Shown one piece after another: positions 1 to 7,112 of a stretch of DNA of 64,000 nucleotides (positions are counted from its first letter, which is position 1; the number at the start of each line of letters is the position of its first letter). Under the pieces are notes generated by a model that was given only the letters and a program-made list of their open reading frames with translations, did no database searches and was not told where the DNA came from. This DNA is from Solirubrobacterales bacterium (GTDB taxonomy: Bacteria > Actinomycetota > Thermoleophilia > Solirubrobacterales > Solirubrobacteraceae): positions 1-64,000 of the forward strand of contig JAFAYV010000082.1 of NCBI GenBank assembly GCA_019240115.1. The letters are read 5' to 3'. The position numbers and the translations under genes were made by a program.

Positions 1-144
1 CTCGGGAGTGATGAACTGCGCCGCCATCGTCAGATCGCCCTCGTTCTCCCGATCAGGATCGTCGCAGACGACCACCATCCGGCCCTGCCGAATGTCCTCC
101 AGCGCCTCCTCGATCGTCGCAAACGACGGCCGCGTGGAACTCAT
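1..144 (-). CDS. ribB: 3,4-dihydroxy-2-butanone 4-phosphate synthase, N-terminal part (RibB or RibBA)
   Basis: The 48 codons present read from an ATG at 144 off the left edge of the window. The segment [11 protein letters not shown] near residues 28-38 is the acidic substrate- and metal-binding loop of the DHBP synthase family, which converts ribulose 5-phosphate to 3,4-dihydroxy-2-butanone 4-phosphate and formate for riboflavin synthesis in the cytoplasm. The start is fixed by an ATGA overlap with the stop of a riboflavin-synthase remnant just upstream, a normal rib-operon arrangement. Whether a GTP cyclohydrolase II domain follows (RibBA fusion) cannot be seen. No FMN riboswitch was recognised in the 350 bp upstream. 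The family call is secure. Confidence 0.9.
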   Translation of the reverse strand, partial: MSSTRPSFATIEEALEDIRQGRMVVVCDDPDRENEGDLTMAAQFITPE

Positions 145-245
145 CGCACCCCCGCCAACAATCGCTCGACGTACTTCGCCAACACATCCACCTCCAGATT
201 GCGTGAGAGCCATTGCTGGCCTCCGATGTCCGTGTTGTTGGTCAG
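141..245 (-). pseudogene. ribE: C-terminal remnant of riboflavin synthase alpha chain (ribE)
   Basis: The last 34 codons before the ribB start read [12 protein letters not shown] then [19 protein letters not shown] and a stop. [15 protein letters not shown] is the conserved C-terminal end of actinobacterial riboflavin synthase, and the stop overlaps the ribB ATG as expected for an intact ribE-ribB pair. Upstream of about 245 the same frame stays open only to a stop at 336-338 and shows no riboflavin-synthase sequence, so roughly the first 160-170 residues of the usual ~200 are missing. The rest of the spacer up to 492 holds no gene I can support, no inverted terminal repeat and no transposase. 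Deletion or rearrangement is inferred; a working ribE would have to lie elsewhere. Confidence 0.7.
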
Positions 246-492
246 CGGTGCACGGCTAAGGCGCGCTCCGCGGCTCCCGGGAGCAGGTCGCCGGTCGGGA
301 GTGGACGGTGACCGTAGAGCGGTCGTGGCCGTGGGTCATGACCGGATCTGACTCACTTGTCGCCGTCGGCGGGCGACCCGCCGTCCGGCGAACGTAGTCA
401 GGAATGACTAACGCATGGGGTCGCTGCGATCCGGGCAGCGTCGTCCAGCTCAGCGGGCCCTCGCTCCGAGACCGCGGGGGTCGCCGGTCGGG

Positions 493-750
493 TCAGACCG
501 CCGTGTCGGCGTAGATCTGGTCGACCTCGACGACGACGTCGGCGGGTACGTTGGCGCGTCGTGCGGCGGCCACGATGGCGTCCGCCGAGGGCGCCTCATA
601 GAGGCAGTAGGTCTTGCGCTTATCGGCGGTGAGAAACGAGAACACCCAGCGCACGCCCTCGTCGGCGTTGACCGACTCGATCGTCCTGACGTCCTCGCCG
701 GTGAGGTCGAGCTGATCCGCGAAGCTGCGTTCGATGACGTAGAGCGGCAT
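493..750 (-). CDS. DUF4242 domain small protein
   Basis: An 85-residue protein beginning MPLYVIERSF and containing SVNADEGVRWVFSFL and KTYCLYEAPS, the pattern of the DUF4242 (SCO4226-like) family of ferredoxin-fold dimers. One Streptomyces member has been described as nickel-binding. The protein spans the whole family domain with no signal peptide or membrane segment. The start is an ATG (cat at 748-750). It lies 43 bp downstream of the LuxR-type regulator gene on the same strand, so co-transcription is plausible. A longer overlapping frame reaching 1158 is a shadow inside the regulator gene. Function is unknown beyond the family. Confidence 0.75.
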   Translation of the reverse strand: MPLYVIERSFADQLDLTGEDVRTIESVNADEGVRWVFSFLTADKRKTYCLYEAPSADAIVAAARRANVPADVVVEVDQIYADTAV

Positions 751-793
751 CGCACATCGGATCGTATCCGAGTCTCGGGCAGAGCGCGAGCAA

Positions 794-3763
794 TTATCGC
801 TCCACGACACGGTGGCGGTAGGCGTAGGCGGCGGCCTCGGCCCGGTTGGCACACCCCGTCTTGCGCAGGATGCTGCGGACGTGGTTGGCGGCGGTGTGCT
901 CGCTGATGACGAGCGTACGGCCGATCTCGCGGTTGCGCAGGCCCTGGGCGACGAGTCGCAGCACCGCGGCCTCCCGCGGCGAGAGGTCGTCCGGGAGCTG
1001 CGACGCGCTCGGCGCAACGGCCGCAAGTCGCTCGATCCTGGTCGCCAGCGTACGCATCCCGATCGTCCGCGCCGCGCGCTTGGCCTCGGCCAGCAGCGCG
1101 GTCGCTCGCGGTTCGTCGTCGTTTCCGGCGCGCCCGCGTAGCATCGATGCGTAGTCATAGCGAGTGTGGGCGAGCCACAGGTCGGCGCCCATGCGCTGGT
1201 TGAGCTGCAGCGCAGCCTCGAAATGGCGCTCGGCGGCGTCCCACTCGCCGAGCGTCGCCGCGAGGGCGCCGAGATAGCGGTCGGCGGCTCCGTAGCAGGC
1301 CACGAGGTGGCCGATGACGATCGGGCGGCCTTCGAGCGCGGCCAGGCGCGGGTAGAGCAGTGCGGCGGCCTCGATCTCTGAGAGGGCGACGGTCGCGTCG
1401 GCCAGGAACGTCAGGCCGGCGACGTCGAGCGCGTCCTGGGCCAACTGAGGTAGGCCTTGCTCACACGCACGGCGCAGCTCTCGCCGGGCCTCCTGCTCCA
1501 TGCCGAGCTCGGCGAGCAGCGCGACCAGCCCCGGCCGCCAGGACACGGCCTGGCGCATGTCGTCGGCGAGCAACCGTACGACGGGAGCAAGCTCTCCCAG
1601 TCGGCCCTGCTCACGACGAATGTTGAAGAGCTGCATCCCGTAGGTGGCGCTGGCGTCGGGGCCGCGCAGCACCCCCGCGTATTTTCCTGCGCGCTCGGCC
1701 ATCGCCTCGGCCTCGTCGAGGCGGCCCTCGCACAGCGCCAGCGCCGACGCTCCGGTGGCGATCGAGTGCCCGATGAACGGCTGCCCGGTCCGCTCCGCGG
1801 CCGCGCGGACGAGCTCGAGCTCGGCGCGCGCCGAGTCGAGATCGGCGAGCTGGACGAACGTGATCACGCGCCATGCCCCGGCTTCCGCGCGCTGGGTAAC
1901 GTCTCCCAGCTTGACCGCCTCGGCGAGCATGTCGAGCACCTCCGAGAGCGGGTTGGACCCACGGGCCCAGTAGCCACCGATCAGCGCCGCGGCGAGGGCC
2001 TGCCGGTCGTCGAGCCGGCGCGCCAGGTCGACGGCCTCGGCGCGGACCAGCGCGGCCTCGTCGCGCTGGCCGAGCAGGGCCAGCGCCCGGCTGAGGCCGC
2101 TGAGCAGGCGCACTCGCAACGACGGGTCGCCGCCGGCGAGGGCGCGAAGCGCTTCTCGGAGCAGCTCGTCGGCGCCGCGGTCGATGATTCCCGGCCGCCA
2201 GCATGCATCCTCGACACCGATCGCTGCGCGGGCGAGCAGCTCCGGCTCGTCGATCCGGCGGGCGATCGCCGCGACCCGGCCGAGAGCGTCCAGCGCTTCC
2301 AGCGATCTGCCGGCGCGGTGCAGCGCGGTGCCCAGCTCCAGCTCGATCGTCGCGCGTTCGCGCTCGTCCTCGACGCCGATGGACAGCGCCACCTGCAGGC
2401 GATCTGCGGCGTCCTCGTGGGCGACCGCGCCCACCGCCGCCCGTGCTGCACGGACGTTGTAGTCGACCGCAAGCTGCGCGTCGGCGATCGGCACCGCGGC
2501 GGCGAAGTGGTGCGCGAGCTCTGGCAGGAATCGCTTCGGCTCGCTGGTGTGCGCCCGCTCGAAGGCCTGCCCCGCGCGCAGGTGCAGCTCGGCCCGCCGA
2601 GGACCCGACAGGCCATCCGACAGCGCGCGGCGCACCAGCTCATGCGTGAACCGGTAGGCCGTCCCCACCGGCGCGACCTCCTCAATCATGCCGCTATGGA
2701 CCGCCTCGACGAGCGCCGCCGCGAGCCCTGACTCGTCGAGCTTTGCCGTCTCGGCGAGCACGCGCAGCTCGAACTCAGCGCCCATCACCGAACCCTGCTC
2801 GAGCAGCTCGCGCGTCGTAGACCCGAGCCGCGCGACGCGGCCGCCGACGAGGTCGCGCACGCTCGCCGGGCTGGCCAACTCGGCGATCGGTGAGACGATC
2901 GCGAGTCGCCCGGCCTCGATCGACAGCGCCTCGGTCTCGACCAGCATCCGCCACAGCTCGCAGAGCAGGAACGGGTTGCCCGCGGTCAGCTCGGTGATCG
3001 TCTCGACCGGCCCCCCGAGGTCGTCGAACACCTCGCCCGCGGTGGCCAGGCGGACGAACTCCGAGACCTCCTCTCGGCTCAAGCCCCCGACCGACAGCCG
3101 CGCGACGCCCTCGGCCCGAGCGAGATCGGCCAGCGTCTCAGACAGCAGGCCGAGCTCGGGATCCCCGGCGCGAAGTGTGATCACCAGCAACAGCCGCGCA
3201 TTCGTCGAGGCGCGCACCAAGTGCCGCAGCAGGTGCAGCGTCGACGCGTCAGCCCAGTGCACGTCCTCGATCACGAGCAGCACCGGCCCGCGCTGACCGA
3301 CGGCCGTCAACAGGTTCGCGACCGCCATGTGCAGCCGGTAGCGCTCGGTGTCGGGCTCGGCCGCCAACGGAGCGCCCAGCTCGCCCACCAGCGCCGGCAG
3401 GTGGGGCAACAGGCGGGTCAGCTCACGTCCGGTGGCGCCCAGATCGACGCGCAGCTGCTCGGGATCGACCGCCTCCACGAGCTGGGAGAGCGACTCCACA
3501 AACGGCTCATACGGCGTGGTGAGCACCGAGTCGCACGACCCGTAGAACGCGCGGACCTCGCCCTGCGCGGCTTCACGGGCGAGCTCGCGCACCAGCCGGC
3601 TCTTGCCGCTGCCCGGCTCGCCGGAGACCAGCGCGACTCGCCGCATCTCCCCGGTGGCGGTGGGGATCAGCGCGCGCAGCGCAGCAAGCTCGGCCGCGCG
3701 CCCGACGAAGGGCAGAGACGGAGGGAGCGGCAGCTTGGTCCAGGGCTGGCTCACGTGCGCCAT
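794..3763 (-). CDS. Large LuxR-family transcriptional regulator with AAA ATPase and TPR-like domain (LAL/MalT type)
   Basis: A protein of 989 residues. The Walker A motif GEPGSGKSRL lies at about residues 48-57 and a Walker B region LLVIEDVHWAD near 160-170, both in an N-terminal AAA domain. A long alpha-helical, TPR-like middle follows. The C-terminus is a LuxR helix-turn-helix with LSPREAAVLRLVAQGLRNREI. Length and layout match the LAL regulators, where ATP and an inducer control DNA binding. The ATG is at 3763. The divergent flavin oxidoreductase across a 143-bp spacer is a natural target, and a 6-bp inverted repeat sits directly before this gene. Inducer and targets are not evident. Confidence 0.88.
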   Translation of the reverse strand: MAHVSQPWTKLPLPPSLPFVGRAAELAALRALIPTATGEMRRVALVSGEPGSGKSRLVRELAREAAQGEVRAFYGSCDSVLTTPYEPFVESLSQLVEAVDPEQLRVDLGATGRELTRLLPHLPALVGELGAPLAAEPDTERYRLHMAVANLLTAVGQRGPVLLVIEDVHWADASTLHLLRHLVRASTNARLLLVITLRAGDPELGLLSETLADLARAEGVARLSVGGLSREEVSEFVRLATAGEVFDDLGGPVETITELTAGNPFLLCELWRMLVETEALSIEAGRLAIVSPIAELASPASVRDLVGGRVARLGSTTRELLEQGSVMGAEFELRVLAETAKLDESGLAAALVEAVHSGMIEEVAPVGTAYRFTHELVRRALSDGLSGPRRAELHLRAGQAFERAHTSEPKRFLPELAHHFAAAVPIADAQLAVDYNVRAARAAVGAVAHEDAADRLQVALSIGVEDERERATIELELGTALHRAGRSLEALDALGRVAAIARRIDEPELLARAAIGVEDACWRPGIIDRGADELLREALRALAGGDPSLRVRLLSGLSRALALLGQRDEAALVRAEAVDLARRLDDRQALAAALIGGYWARGSNPLSEVLDMLAEAVKLGDVTQRAEAGAWRVITFVQLADLDSARAELELVRAAAERTGQPFIGHSIATGASALALCEGRLDEAEAMAERAGKYAGVLRGPDASATYGMQLFNIRREQGRLGELAPVVRLLADDMRQAVSWRPGLVALLAELGMEQEARRELRRACEQGLPQLAQDALDVAGLTFLADATVALSEIEAAALLYPRLAALEGRPIVIGHLVACYGAADRYLGALAATLGEWDAAERHFEAALQLNQRMGADLWLAHTRYDYASMLRGRAGNDDEPRATALLAEAKRAARTIGMRTLATRIERLAAVAPSASQLPDDLSPREAAVLRLVAQGLRNREIGRTLVISEHTAANHVRSILRKTGCANRAEAAAYAYRHRVVER

Positions 3764-3906
3764 GGCAATAGTCAGAACGGACTATCGCGGAGACGGCGGC
3801 CCCCTGCAAGTCCGGCGGAAGAAGTTGGTCAGAGCGGGTCATGACGGCGGCTGCGCCGGGGCGTACGTTGACGTCGTCAGCTTCACCTCCACCCAAGGAG
3901 CAATCG
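3764..3906. promoter_or_regulatory. Divergent promoter region between LuxR-type regulator and flavin oxidoreductase
   Basis: This spacer contains a perfect inverted repeat, ATAGTC-N6-GACTAT (3768-3785), directly upstream of the regulator ATG, where it could serve for autoregulation. A second dyad is GGTCATGAC at about 3837-3845; a related perfect palindrome GGTCATGACC lies at 334-343. A good ribosome binding site, AAGGAG, precedes the oxidoreductase start by 7 bases. Binding by the adjacent regulator is inference only. Confidence 0.4.
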
Positions 3907-5298
3907 ATGAGCATCCTCAAACGCAGATCCACGCTCGACGCCGACCTGAGCGCGGGCTTCGACGGCCAGGTCATCGGGCCGGCCGACGCGCTCTACGACG
4001 AGGCGCGGCCGGTGTACAACGCCATGATCGACCGCCGCCCCGCGCTTCTGGCGCGGTGCCGCACCGTCACCGACGTCGCCAAGGCAGTGAGCTTCGGGCG
4101 CGACAAGGACCTTGAGATCGCCGTCCGCGGAGGCGGCCACAACGGCGCCGGGTTCGGCACCGTCGACAACGGGCTGGTCATCGACCTCTCGGCCCTCGAC
4201 CAGGTACAGGTCGACCCCGCCGCGCGCCGGGCGACCGTCGGCGGCGGCGCCCTGCTGTCAGACCTGGACCGCGAGACGCACAAGTTCGGGCTGGCCACGC
4301 CCGCCGGGATCATCTCGACCACGGGCGTCGGAGGCCTGACCCTCGGCGGCGGCCACGGCTACCTGACCCGCAAGCACGGGCTGACGATCGACAACCTGAT
4401 CGCGGCGGAGGTCGTGCTCGCCGACGGCCGCGTGGTCACCGCCTCGGAGCGCACCAACGAAGACCTCTTCTGGGCACTGCGTGGTGGCGGCGGCAACCTC
4501 GGCGTGGTCACCTCGTTCACGTTCGCCCTGCACCCGGTGAGCACGATCATCGGCGGTCCCACGCTATGGCCGCTCGAGGCCGCCGGCGACGTGCTCAGCT
4601 GGTATCAGGACTTCCAACCCAACGCGCCCGAAGACCTGTCGGGCTTCTTCGCGTTCATCACGGTTCCGCCGGTGCCGCCGTTTCCCGAGGAGCTGCACCT
4701 GCGCAAGATGTGCGCGATCGTGTGGTGCTACACCGGCCCGCCCGAGCGCGCCGAGAATGCGTTCGCGCCCGCTCTGACGGCCGCCGAGCCCGCGCTGCAC
4801 GGCGTCCATGAGATGCCCTACCCGATGCTCCAGCAGGCCTTCGACGGCCTCTACCCCGCCGGTCACCAGTGGTACTGGCGCGGCGACTTCCTGCGCGAGG
4901 TCCCCGAGGCCGCGATCGACCGCCACCTCGAGTTCGCCCAGCGGCTGCCGACGATGCAGTCCACGATGCACATCTACCCGATCGACGGCGCGGCCCACCG
5001 CGTCGGCGAGCACGAGACCGCGTTCGCCCACCGCGACGCGAACTTCTCGATGGTCATCGCCGGCGTCGACCCCGACCCCGCCAACGCCGATGCCATCCGC
5101 TCGTGGACGGTCGACTACTGGGATGCCATCCACCCCTACTCGCTCGGCGGCGCCTACGTCAACTTCATGATGGACGAAGGTCCCGACCGGGTCCGCGCCA
5201 CCTACGGCGACAACTACGAGCGCCTGACCTACGTCAAGGCCAAGTACGACCCGCACAACCTCTTTCACATCAACCAGAACATCCCCGTGGCGCGCTGA
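3907..5298 (+). CDS. FAD-binding oxidoreductase of the BBE (berberine bridge enzyme-like) family
   Basis: 463 residues if started at the ATG at 3907, which has AAGGAG ahead of it; an in-frame upstream start at 3841 has none. The N-terminal half is a PCMH-type FAD domain with RGGGHNGAGFG (the His typical of 8-alpha-histidyl FAD linkage) and GVGGLTLGGGHGYLTRKHG. The C-terminal end, YGDNYERLTYVKAKYDPHN followed by FHINQNI, is the BBE signature. Family members oxidise sugars, alkaloids or other alcohols; the substrate here is unknown. No signal peptide is seen. It is divergent from a LAL-type regulator and followed by a strong hairpin, so it is probably monocistronic and may be controlled by that regulator. 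Confidence 0.88.
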   Translation: MSILKRRSTLDADLSAGFDGQVIGPADALYDEARPVYNAMIDRRPALLARCRTVTDVAKAVSFGRDKDLEIAVRGGGHNGAGFGTVDNGLVIDLSALDQVQVDPAARRATVGGGALLSDLDRETHKFGLATPAGIISTTGVGGLTLGGGHGYLTRKHGLTIDNLIAAEVVLADGRVVTASERTNEDLFWALRGGGGNLGVVTSFTFALHPVSTIIGGPTLWPLEAAGDVLSWYQDFQPNAPEDLSGFFAFITVPPVPPFPEELHLRKMCAIVWCYTGPPERAENAFAPALTAAEPALHGVHEMPYPMLQQAFDGLYPAGHQWYWRGDFLREVPEAAIDRHLEFAQRLPTMQSTMHIYPIDGAAHRVGEHETAFAHRDANFSMVIAGVDPDPANADAIRSWTVDYWDAIHPYSLGGAYVNFMMDEGPDRVRATYGDNYERLTYVKAKYDPHNLFHINQNIPVAR

Positions 5299-5331
5299 CA
5301 TACATCGCTGTCGCGCTGCACGGCCCTCCAC

Positions 5332-5371
5332 GCGCGCGCCCCCTCGAAAGCCAACGGCCCGGGGCGCGCGC
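5332..5371 (+). terminator. Strong hairpin, probable terminator of the flavin oxidoreductase gene
   Basis: A perfect 11-bp stem, GCGCGCGCCCC (5332-5342) with GGGGCGCGCGC (5361-5371), and an 18-nt loop lie 33 bp after the stop codon. There is no T-run, which is common in high-GC actinobacteria. Confidence 0.6.
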
Positions 5372-5468
5372 CGACGGGCCCGCGGATCTTGAACCTCGAG
5401 GGTGAGAACGGAGTACGCCGGATGGGGGATCGCGGTGTGGCGGCTCGCGTGGGATGACGTAGCTGGCG

Positions 5469-5474
5469 TAGAGT
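5469..5474 (+). promoter_or_regulatory. Candidate -10 element for the YciI-like gene
   Basis: TAGAGT ends 7 bases before the ATG at 5482, which would give a leaderless or nearly leaderless transcript. No Shine-Dalgarno and no convincing -35 are present. Confidence 0.35.
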
Positions 5475-5481
5475 CCGCCGC

Positions 5482-5781
5482 ATGCCCGCGTTCGTCCTGC
5501 GTCTCATTGCTCCGCGCCCGAACTTCGCCGAGACCATGACCGACGCGGAGCGGGAGATCATGAACCGTCATGCAGCGCACTGGCGCCCGTACCTCGAGCG
5601 TGGCGACCTGGTCGTGTTCGGACCGGTCCTCACCGGCGAGGACTCGTACGGGCTCGCGGTGGTCGACACGGACGATGAGCAGACGCTGCGCGAGTTCGCT
5701 GCGCAGGACCCTGTTGTGACGACTGAAACCGCGGCCTTCGAGTTCGGGCGGATGGCCGCGGGTCATGTTCGCGCGCGCTGA
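5482..5781 (+). CDS. YciI-family protein
   Basis: 99 residues with the YCII-related ferredoxin-like fold. An FVLRLIAPRPNF opening strand is followed by a conserved His in RHAAHWRPYLERGDLVVFGPV, then GLAVVDTDDEQTLREFAAQDP. Members are small cytoplasmic proteins, some with proposed hydrolase or lyase roles through the His/Asp pair; no reaction can be assigned. The ATG at 5482 is favoured because a -10-like hexamer lies just before it. The gene is single and convergent with the BNR-repeat gene, with nothing recognisable in the 157 bp between them. Confidence 0.75.
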   Translation: MPAFVLRLIAPRPNFAETMTDAEREIMNRHAAHWRPYLERGDLVVFGPVLTGEDSYGLAVVDTDDEQTLREFAAQDPVVTTETAAFEFGRMAAGHVRAR

Positions 5782-5938
5782 GCGGTAGCCGAGCCGCCGC
5801 ACACAGCCGCTGGCTCACTGCACACACTTTGCCCGCGCCGAGACCTCCATGTGAACAGTGGTGAACGAGACCCCTGCCCACCTGCGCACGCGCCACCCCG
5901 AGTCGGGCCTGGCGCTGAACGCCGCGCGCGGGTGAAGC

Positions 5939-6907
5939 TCAGGCCGCCTCAAGTGCGCTGAGCGCGAGGATCGCGTCGGCGCGGACGGGCGCGAGTTCCC
6001 AGCTGTCGCCGCCGTCGCGCGAGCGCAGGATGCGCCCGTCGCCCAGACCGGCGACGAGCTGCCCACCCGCCGTGGCGCTGAGCGCGTAGGGCAGGGCGCT
6101 CAGCGGCTCGGGCGTCAGCCGCCGCCACGGCCCCTCGCCCTGCCAGCAATACAGCGCGGCATCGGCGCGCTCGCCGCCGTGAGCGCGGCCCGGGCCCGGC
6201 GCGGCGGAGACAAACCACCGATCGGGATCGGCGGGATCGACCGCCAGTGCCCACACGTAGTGCAGCTCCCGGCCTTCGTCAGCGGCCCGCCAGCTCGCGC
6301 CGCCGTCGCGACTCCAGGCCGCCCCGCCGCCGGCGGCCTCATACGCCCGGCCGGCAACGCTCGGGTGCCACGCCAGTGCGTGCACGTCGGGCTGCGCGCC
6401 CGGACGGTGGTCGGTGAAGGTCGCGCCGTCGTCCTCGCTGCACATCAGCCCGCCGAGCTCGATGCCGACCAGCAGGCGCGCGCCGTCGTGCGGATCGGGG
6501 GCGATCCAGCGCACGTGCGACGTCCACGGCCGCGGCGGAAAGCTCCAGCGCGGCCGAGACGGGATGTCCTGCAGCGCGGTCAGCTCCTCAAAACGGGAGA
6601 CGCCGTCGCGGCTGCGAAACAGCCGGCTGGGCTCGGTGCCCGCATAGACGGCGCCGTCGGCCGGCGACACGGCGACCGAAAAGACGTCGCGCTCGGGCAG
6701 GTCAAGCTCCTCCCAGCTCTCGCCCCCGTCGCGGGTGCGCACCAGTCCGCCACCGCGACAGCCCACGTAAACCGTCTCGGCGTCACCGGGATCGACCGCC
6801 AGGCACTGCGCCCCGGCGCCGTCCAGCGCCCAGGCCGGCGCTGGGTCGATGTCGAGATCCGCCACGCGGCCGAATCGAACGCCAGTGGCCAGATACACAC
6901 GGGTCAT
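5939..6907 (-). CDS. BNR/Asp-box repeat protein (sialidase/VPS10-like beta-propeller)
   Basis: About 322 residues from the ATG at 6907. Asp-box motifs of the form S/T-x-D-x-G-x-x-W recur: TRDGGESW, SRDGGASW and SRDGGDSW, with weaker copies SEDDGATF and SRDGVSRF, spaced as in a beta-propeller. Related proteins are often annotated as exo-sialidase-like or glycosyl-hydrolase BNR proteins, but no catalytic residues can be assigned, so function is unknown. The frame continues upstream to ATGs at 7009 and 7048 and there encodes SRREFLK, a twin-arginine motif, without a proper hydrophobic stretch. I prefer 6907 because MTRVYLATG starts the first propeller strand, but 7009 has a possible GAGGGG ribosome binding site. 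Confidence 0.7.
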   Translation of the reverse strand: MTRVYLATGVRFGRVADLDIDPAPAWALDGAGAQCLAVDPGDAETVYVGCRGGGLVRTRDGGESWEELDLPERDVFSVAVSPADGAVYAGTEPSRLFRSRDGVSRFEELTALQDIPSRPRWSFPPRPWTSHVRWIAPDPHDGARLLVGIELGGLMCSEDDGATFTDHRPGAQPDVHALAWHPSVAGRAYEAAGGGAAWSRDGGASWRAADEGRELHYVWALAVDPADPDRWFVSAAPGPGRAHGGERADAALYCWQGEGPWRRLTPEPLSALPYALSATAGGQLVAGLGDGRILRSRDGGDSWELAPVRADAILALSALEAA

Positions 6908-7112
6908 GCGGCATCGACAGTAGTGGATCATTTGCGCCAACCAGCCCCGCCCAGCAGCACCAACCCCCTTCAAGAACTCCCGGCGTGACGGACTTCTCCG
7001 GCTGCTCATGACAAGGCATCCCCTCGCGGGACCCAGCGGCAAAGTCACCAGGGAGCACCCCGGACTTTCGCTCGCCGCACCCCGGAGGTTTGTCCCCGCC
7101 AGCGCGAACGGC

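Noticed and set aside
145-492. FMN riboswitch upstream of ribB
   Set aside because: None of the conserved FMN-element blocks was found, and the immediate upstream sequence is a ribE remnant.
245-492. Insertion sequence as the cause of the ribE truncation
   Set aside because: No transposase fragment, terminal inverted repeats or target duplication could be seen.
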